From the NCBI RefSeq assembly GCF_000961885.1, contig NZ_JZKH01000156.1, positions 1 through 9,837 of the forward strand: 9,837 nucleotides of DNA. Direction: 5' to 3'. The position numbers and the translations under genes are program-made. The notes beneath the pieces were generated by a model. The model was given only the letters and a program-made list of their open reading frames with translations. It was not told where the DNA came from and searched no databases. Source of the stretch: Streptomyces rubellomurinus (GTDB lineage: Bacteria > Actinomycetota > Actinomycetes > Streptomycetales > Streptomycetaceae). Shown here one piece after another: positions 1 to 9,837 of the stretch; the stretch's first letter is position 1, and each line of letters opens with the position of its first letter.

Positions 1-715
1 GCAGGTTGCGGTACCAGTAGGCGGCGTCCAGCGTGCGGGTGTCGATCGGCTCACCCACCAGCGTGGAGTAGAACGGGACTTGAGCCGGGCGCGGAGTGAC
101 GCCCTGGAGGGCGGTCAGGATCTCCTCGCGGATCGCCTCCACGTGGGCGGAGTGCGAGGCGTAGTCGACGTCGATCCGACGCGCCCGCTCGTGCTCCGCC
201 AGCAGCTGCTCCAGCGCGTCCGCGTCACCCGAAACCACCGTCGACGAAGGCCCGTTGAGCGCGGCGATCGAGATCCGGCCGCCGTACGGCTCCAGCAGCC
301 GCGCCACCTCCTCGGCGGGCAGCGGGAGCGAGACCATGCCGCCCTCGCCGGACAGCGCCGGCAGCGCCCGGGCGCGCAGCGCGACGACCCGCGCGCCGTC
401 CTCCAGCGACAGCGCCCCGGCCACGCAAGCCGCGGCGATCTCGCCCTGGGAGTGGCCGACGACGGCCGCCGGTTCGACACCGGCGGCGCGCCAGAGCGCC
501 GCCAGTGCCACCATCACCGCCCACAGCACCGGCTGGACGACGTCCACCCGGTCCAAGTCCGTTCCACCGCGCAGGACTTCGGTCAGCGACCAGTCGACAT
601 GGGCCGAGAGCGCGGCCTCGCACTCCGCGATGCGCGCCGCGAACACCGGCGAGGCGTCCAGCAGTTCGGCCCCCATGCCGACCCACTGCGAGCCCTGCCC
701 CGGGAAGACGAACAC
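1..715. repeat. Long direct repeat, AT copy 1 (pairs with 4347-5061)
   Basis: The module C AT DNA aligns base for base with the module B AT at a constant offset of 4346 and no net indel. Identical runs include 249-289 and 682-715. Confidence 0.88.
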
Positions 716-718
716 GGC
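1..718 (-). other. AT domain, module C, methylmalonyl-CoA type (partial)
   Basis: N-terminal and central parts of an acyltransferase, from residue 585 ([11 protein letters not shown]). The nucleophile Ser674 lies in GHSQG (codon 449-451), [10 protein letters not shown] precedes it, and YASH lies at 770-773, all predicting methylmalonyl-CoA. The window cuts it just after AAYWYRNL. Confidence 0.93.
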
Positions 719-2470
719 GGAGGCGTCCGGCAGCGCCGTCCCCCGCAGCAGGCCCGCCACCGGCTCGTCCGCCGCGAGGGCGCGCAGTCCGTGGGCGGCC
801 GTCGCCCGGTCGGCGGCGAGCAGCACGGCGCGGGTGGAGTGCCCGGTGCGGGTGGTCGCCAGCGAGCGGCCGAGCCGGGCCGGGTCGACGCCGTCCGGCT
901 GCGCGGCGAGGAAGTCGGCCAGCCTGGCGGCCTGGCCGCGCAGGGCCGCGCCGCCCCGGCCGGAGAGCACCAGCGGGACCAGCGGCAGCGACACCGGCAG
1001 CGGCGGCGCGTCGGGCATCTCGGCCGGCCCGACCGCCTCGTCGGCCGCCCCGTCGACCGCCCCGTCGACCGCCTCGGGCGCCGAGGGCGCCTCCTCGATG
1101 ATCACGTGTGCGTTGGTGCCGCTCACCCCGAACGAGGACACCGCCGCCCGGCGCGGCTCCCCGCCCGGCGCCCAGTCCACCGGTTCGGTGAGCAGCGCGA
1201 CCGCGCCGTCCGCCCAGTCGACCTTCGGCGTCGGCCGGTCCACGTGCAGGGTGGGCGGCAGCGTGCCGTTGCGCAGCGCCTGCACCATCTTGATCACCCC
1301 GGCGACGCCGGCGGCGGCCGCGCTGTGCCCGAAGTTCGACTTGATCGAGCCGAGTCGCAGCGGACGGCCGGCGGGCCGCTCCCGCCCGTACGTGGCGAGC
1401 AGGGCCTGGGCCTCGATCGGGTCGCCCAGCGTGGTACCGGTGCCGTGCGCCTCCACCGCGTCGACCTGGCCGGCCGTCAGCCCGGCGTTCGCCAGGGCCG
1501 CGCGGATCACCCGTTCCTGCGCCAGGTCGTTGGGCGCGGTCAGGCCGTTGGAGGCGCCGTCCTGGTTGATCGCCGAGCCGCGGATCACGGCGAGCACCCG
1601 GTGCCCGTGGCGCTGCGCCTCGCCGAGCCGTTCGACCAGCAGCATGCCGACGCCCTCGGCCCAGCCGGTGCCGTCCGCGGCGGCGGCGAAGGACTTGCAC
1701 CGCCCGTCGACGGCGAGCCCGCGCTGGCGGGAGAACTCGATGAACGCGCCCGGCGCGGGCATCACCGAGACCCCGCCGGCCAGGGCCATCGCGCAGTCGC
1801 CGGAGCGCAGCGCCTGGATCGCCCAGTGGAGTGCCACCAGCGAGGAGGAGCAGGCGGTGTCGACGGTGACCGCCGGGCCCTCCAGGCCGAAGGTGTAGGA
1901 GACCCGGCCGGAGACCACGCTGGTCATGTTGCCGGTGCCCAGGTAGCCCTCGACGCCCTCGGGGACGGGGGTGAGGGTGGCCAGGTAATGGGAGGAGACC
2001 GCGCCGACGTAGACGCCGGTCCGGCTGCCGCGCAGCGCGGCCGGGTCGAGGCCGGCCCGCTCGAACACCTCCCAGGAGGTCTCCAGGACGAGCCGCTGCT
2101 GCGGGTCCATGGCCAGCGCCTCGCGCGGCGAGATGCCGAAGAACGCGGGGTCGAACTCGGCGGCGTCGCGCAGGAATCCGCCCTCGCGCACGTAGGACGT
2201 CCCCGGGTGGTCCGGGTCCGGGTGGTAGAGCGCGTCCAGGTCCCAGCCCCGGTCGGTGGGGAACGCGCCGACCGCGTCCACCCCCTCGGCCACCAGGCGC
2301 CACAGGTCCTCGGGCGAGGCGACCCCGCCGGGGTAGCGGCAGGCCATGCCCACGATCGCGATCGGCTCGCCGGCGGCCGCCTCCACGTCGTGCAGCCGCC
2401 GGCGCGTGCGGCTCAGGTCGGCCGTGACGCGCTTGAGGTATCCGAGGAGTTTCTCCTCCGTGTTCGCCAT
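1..2470 (-). CDS. Type I modular polyketide synthase, 3'-truncated by window edge (N-docking-KS-AT...)
   Basis: Start of the next PKS protein in the assembly line; 823 residues are visible and the frame runs off the window inside the AT. Order: coiled-coil docking domain (residues 1-34, [14 protein letters not shown]...), KS (35-458) with Cys207 in TACSSS, His342 in EAHGTGT and His382 in SNFGHS, a KS-AT linker, then AT (from about 585) with GHSQG (Ser674) and YASH (770-773), which predict methylmalonyl-CoA. I chose the ATG at 2470 because it has GGGAGA seven bases upstream and opens directly into the docking coiled coil. An in-frame ATG at 2533, overlapping the upstream stop as ATGA, would add 21 Pro-rich residues and cannot be excluded. 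Reductive domains, if any, lie beyond position 1. It should accept the chain from the upstream protein's last ACP. Confidence 0.96.
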   Translation of the reverse strand, partial: MANTEEKLLGYLKRVTADLSRTRRRLHDVEAAAGEPIAIVGMACRYPGGVASPEDLWRLVAEGVDAVGAFPTDRGWDLDALYHPDPDHPGTSYVREGGFLRDAAEFDPAFFGISPREALAMDPQQRLVLETSWEVFERAGLDPAALRGSRTGVYVGAVSSHYLATLTPVPEGVEGYLGTGNMTSVVSGRVSYTFGLEGPAVTVDTACSSSLVALHWAIQALRSGDCAMALAGGVSVMPAPGAFIEFSRQRGLAVDGRCKSFAAAADGTGWAEGVGMLLVERLGEAQRHGHRVLAVIRGSAINQDGASNGLTAPNDLAQERVIRAALANAGLTAGQVDAVEAHGTGTTLGDPIEAQALLATYGRERPAGRPLRLGSIKSNFGHSAAAAGVAGVIKMVQALRNGTLPPTLHVDRPTPKVDWADGAVALLTEPVDWAPGGEPRRAAVSSFGVSGTNAHVIIEEAPSAPEAVDGAVDGAADEAVGPAEMPDAPPLPVSLPLVPLVLSGRGGAALRGQAARLADFLAAQPDGVDPARLGRSLATTRTGHSTRAVLLAADRATAAHGLRALAADEPVAGLLRGTALPDASAVFVFPGQGSQWVGMGAELLDASPVFAARIAECEAALSAHVDWSLTEVLRGGTDLDRVDVVQPVLWAVMVALAALWRAAGVEPAAVVGHSQGEIAAACVAGALSLEDGARVVALRARALPALSGEGGMVSLPLPAEEVARLLEPYGGRISIAALNGPSSTVVSGDADALEQLLAEHERARRIDVDYASHSAHVEAIREEILTALQGVTPRPAQVPFYSTLVGEPIDTRTLDAAYWYRNL
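1049..1072 (-). repeat. 12-base tandem repeat in KS-AT linker, module C
   Basis: Two perfect 12-base units (cccgtcgaccgc on the plus strand) encode Ala-Val-Asp-Gly twice, at the same KS-AT boundary as the module B repeat but with an unrelated unit. Confidence 0.9.
1097..2368 (-). other. KS domain, module C
   Basis: Ketosynthase, residues 35-458 of the downstream protein. It has Cys207 in DTACSSS (codon 1850-1852), His342 in EAHGTGT (codon 1445-1447), Lys377 and His382 in KSNFGHS, and ends at [10 protein letters not shown]. All catalytic residues are present. It should receive the chain from the module B ACP. Confidence 0.96.
1100..2368. repeat. Direct repeat, KS copy 1 (pairs with 5377-6645)
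   Basis: The module C KS DNA aligns with the module B KS at a constant offset of 4277 at both ends. It is more diverged than the AT pair around residues 150-190, before the active-site Cys. Confidence 0.8.
2369..2470 (-). other. N-terminal docking domain (coiled coil)
   Basis: Residues 1-34, [15 protein letters not shown] followed by [15 protein letters not shown], form the amphipathic coiled coil typical of class 1 PKS N-terminal docking domains, directly before the KS start EPIAIVGM. It is the expected partner of the C-terminal docking domain encoded immediately upstream. Confidence 0.92.
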
Positions 2471-2477
2471 CGTCGGT

Positions 2478-2483
2478 TCTCCC
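2478..2483 (-). promoter_or_regulatory. Ribosome binding site for the downstream PKS
   Basis: GGGAGA on the minus strand lies seven bases before the ATG at 2470, which is good Shine-Dalgarno spacing. This decides my choice of that ATG over the in-frame ATG at 2533. Confidence 0.72.
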
Positions 2484-2529
2484 GGGGGGCGTTGGGCGGG
2501 GACAGGGGCTGGAACGGCGCTGGGGTCGG

Positions 2530-9837
<7,308 letters not shown>

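Noticed and set aside
1980..1995. Possible rare TTA (bldA-type) codon at the taa on the plus strand
   Set aside because: The triplet at 1986-1988 is out of frame; the codons there read His-Tyr-Leu. No in-frame TTA was noticed in either gene.
2230..2260. Possible thioesterase or extra domain between DH and ACP or after the last ACP
   Set aside because: The DH-ACP linker is short and low in complexity, and the C-terminus is a docking domain. No GxSxG hydrolase motif is present there.
2471..2529. Promoter or terminator between the two PKS genes
   Set aside because: The space is at most 59 bases, or none if the earlier ATG is used. I saw no clear inverted repeat with a tail and no convincing promoter boxes, and overlap suggests co-transcription.

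Overview
This window lies wholly inside a modular type I polyketide synthase (PKS) locus. Both genes are on the minus strand, so transcription runs from position 9837 towards position 1. The very high G+C content, the strong G/C bias at third codon positions and the style of the PKS linkers and docking domains point to an actinomycete, most likely a Streptomyces or Kitasatospora relative. I saw no tRNA, rRNA, insertion sequence, CRISPR array or non-coding stretch longer than about 60 bases.

Region 1 (9837 to 2530) is the 3' part of a large PKS gene. Its 5' end lies outside the window, and 2435 residues are visible. Domain order is: end of a KS-AT linker, malonyl-type AT, dimerisation element, A-type KR and ACP (the end of 'module A'); then KS, methylmalonyl-type AT, DH and ACP ('module B'); then a C-terminal docking domain. 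Module B carries a DH with intact catalytic motifs but no KR, so the DH has no hydroxyl produced by its own module.

Region 2 (2470 to 1) is the 5' part of the next PKS gene, with 823 residues visible: N-terminal coiled-coil docking domain, KS and most of a methylmalonyl-type AT ('module C'). The junction is tight. The upstream stop codon overlaps an in-frame ATG (ATGA), and a second in-frame ATG 63 bases downstream has a good ribosome binding site.

How they work together: the C-terminal docking helices of the first protein should pair with the N-terminal coiled coil of the second, so the chain on the module B ACP passes to the module C KS. If all three modules act in order, module A adds acetate and leaves a hydroxyl, module B adds propionate and leaves a ketone (its DH being idle or used in an unusual way), and module C adds propionate. 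The resulting hydroxyl-CH2-ketone-CH(CH3) stretch suits hemiketal formation. It matches the left-hand part of plecomacrolides of the bafilomycin/hygrolidin type, but that product assignment is only a hypothesis.

Other points of interest are a clear codon-usage shift over the malonyl AT (about 9060 to 9837), long near-identical KS and AT copies in modules B and C, and small in-frame tandem repeats in the interdomain linkers.
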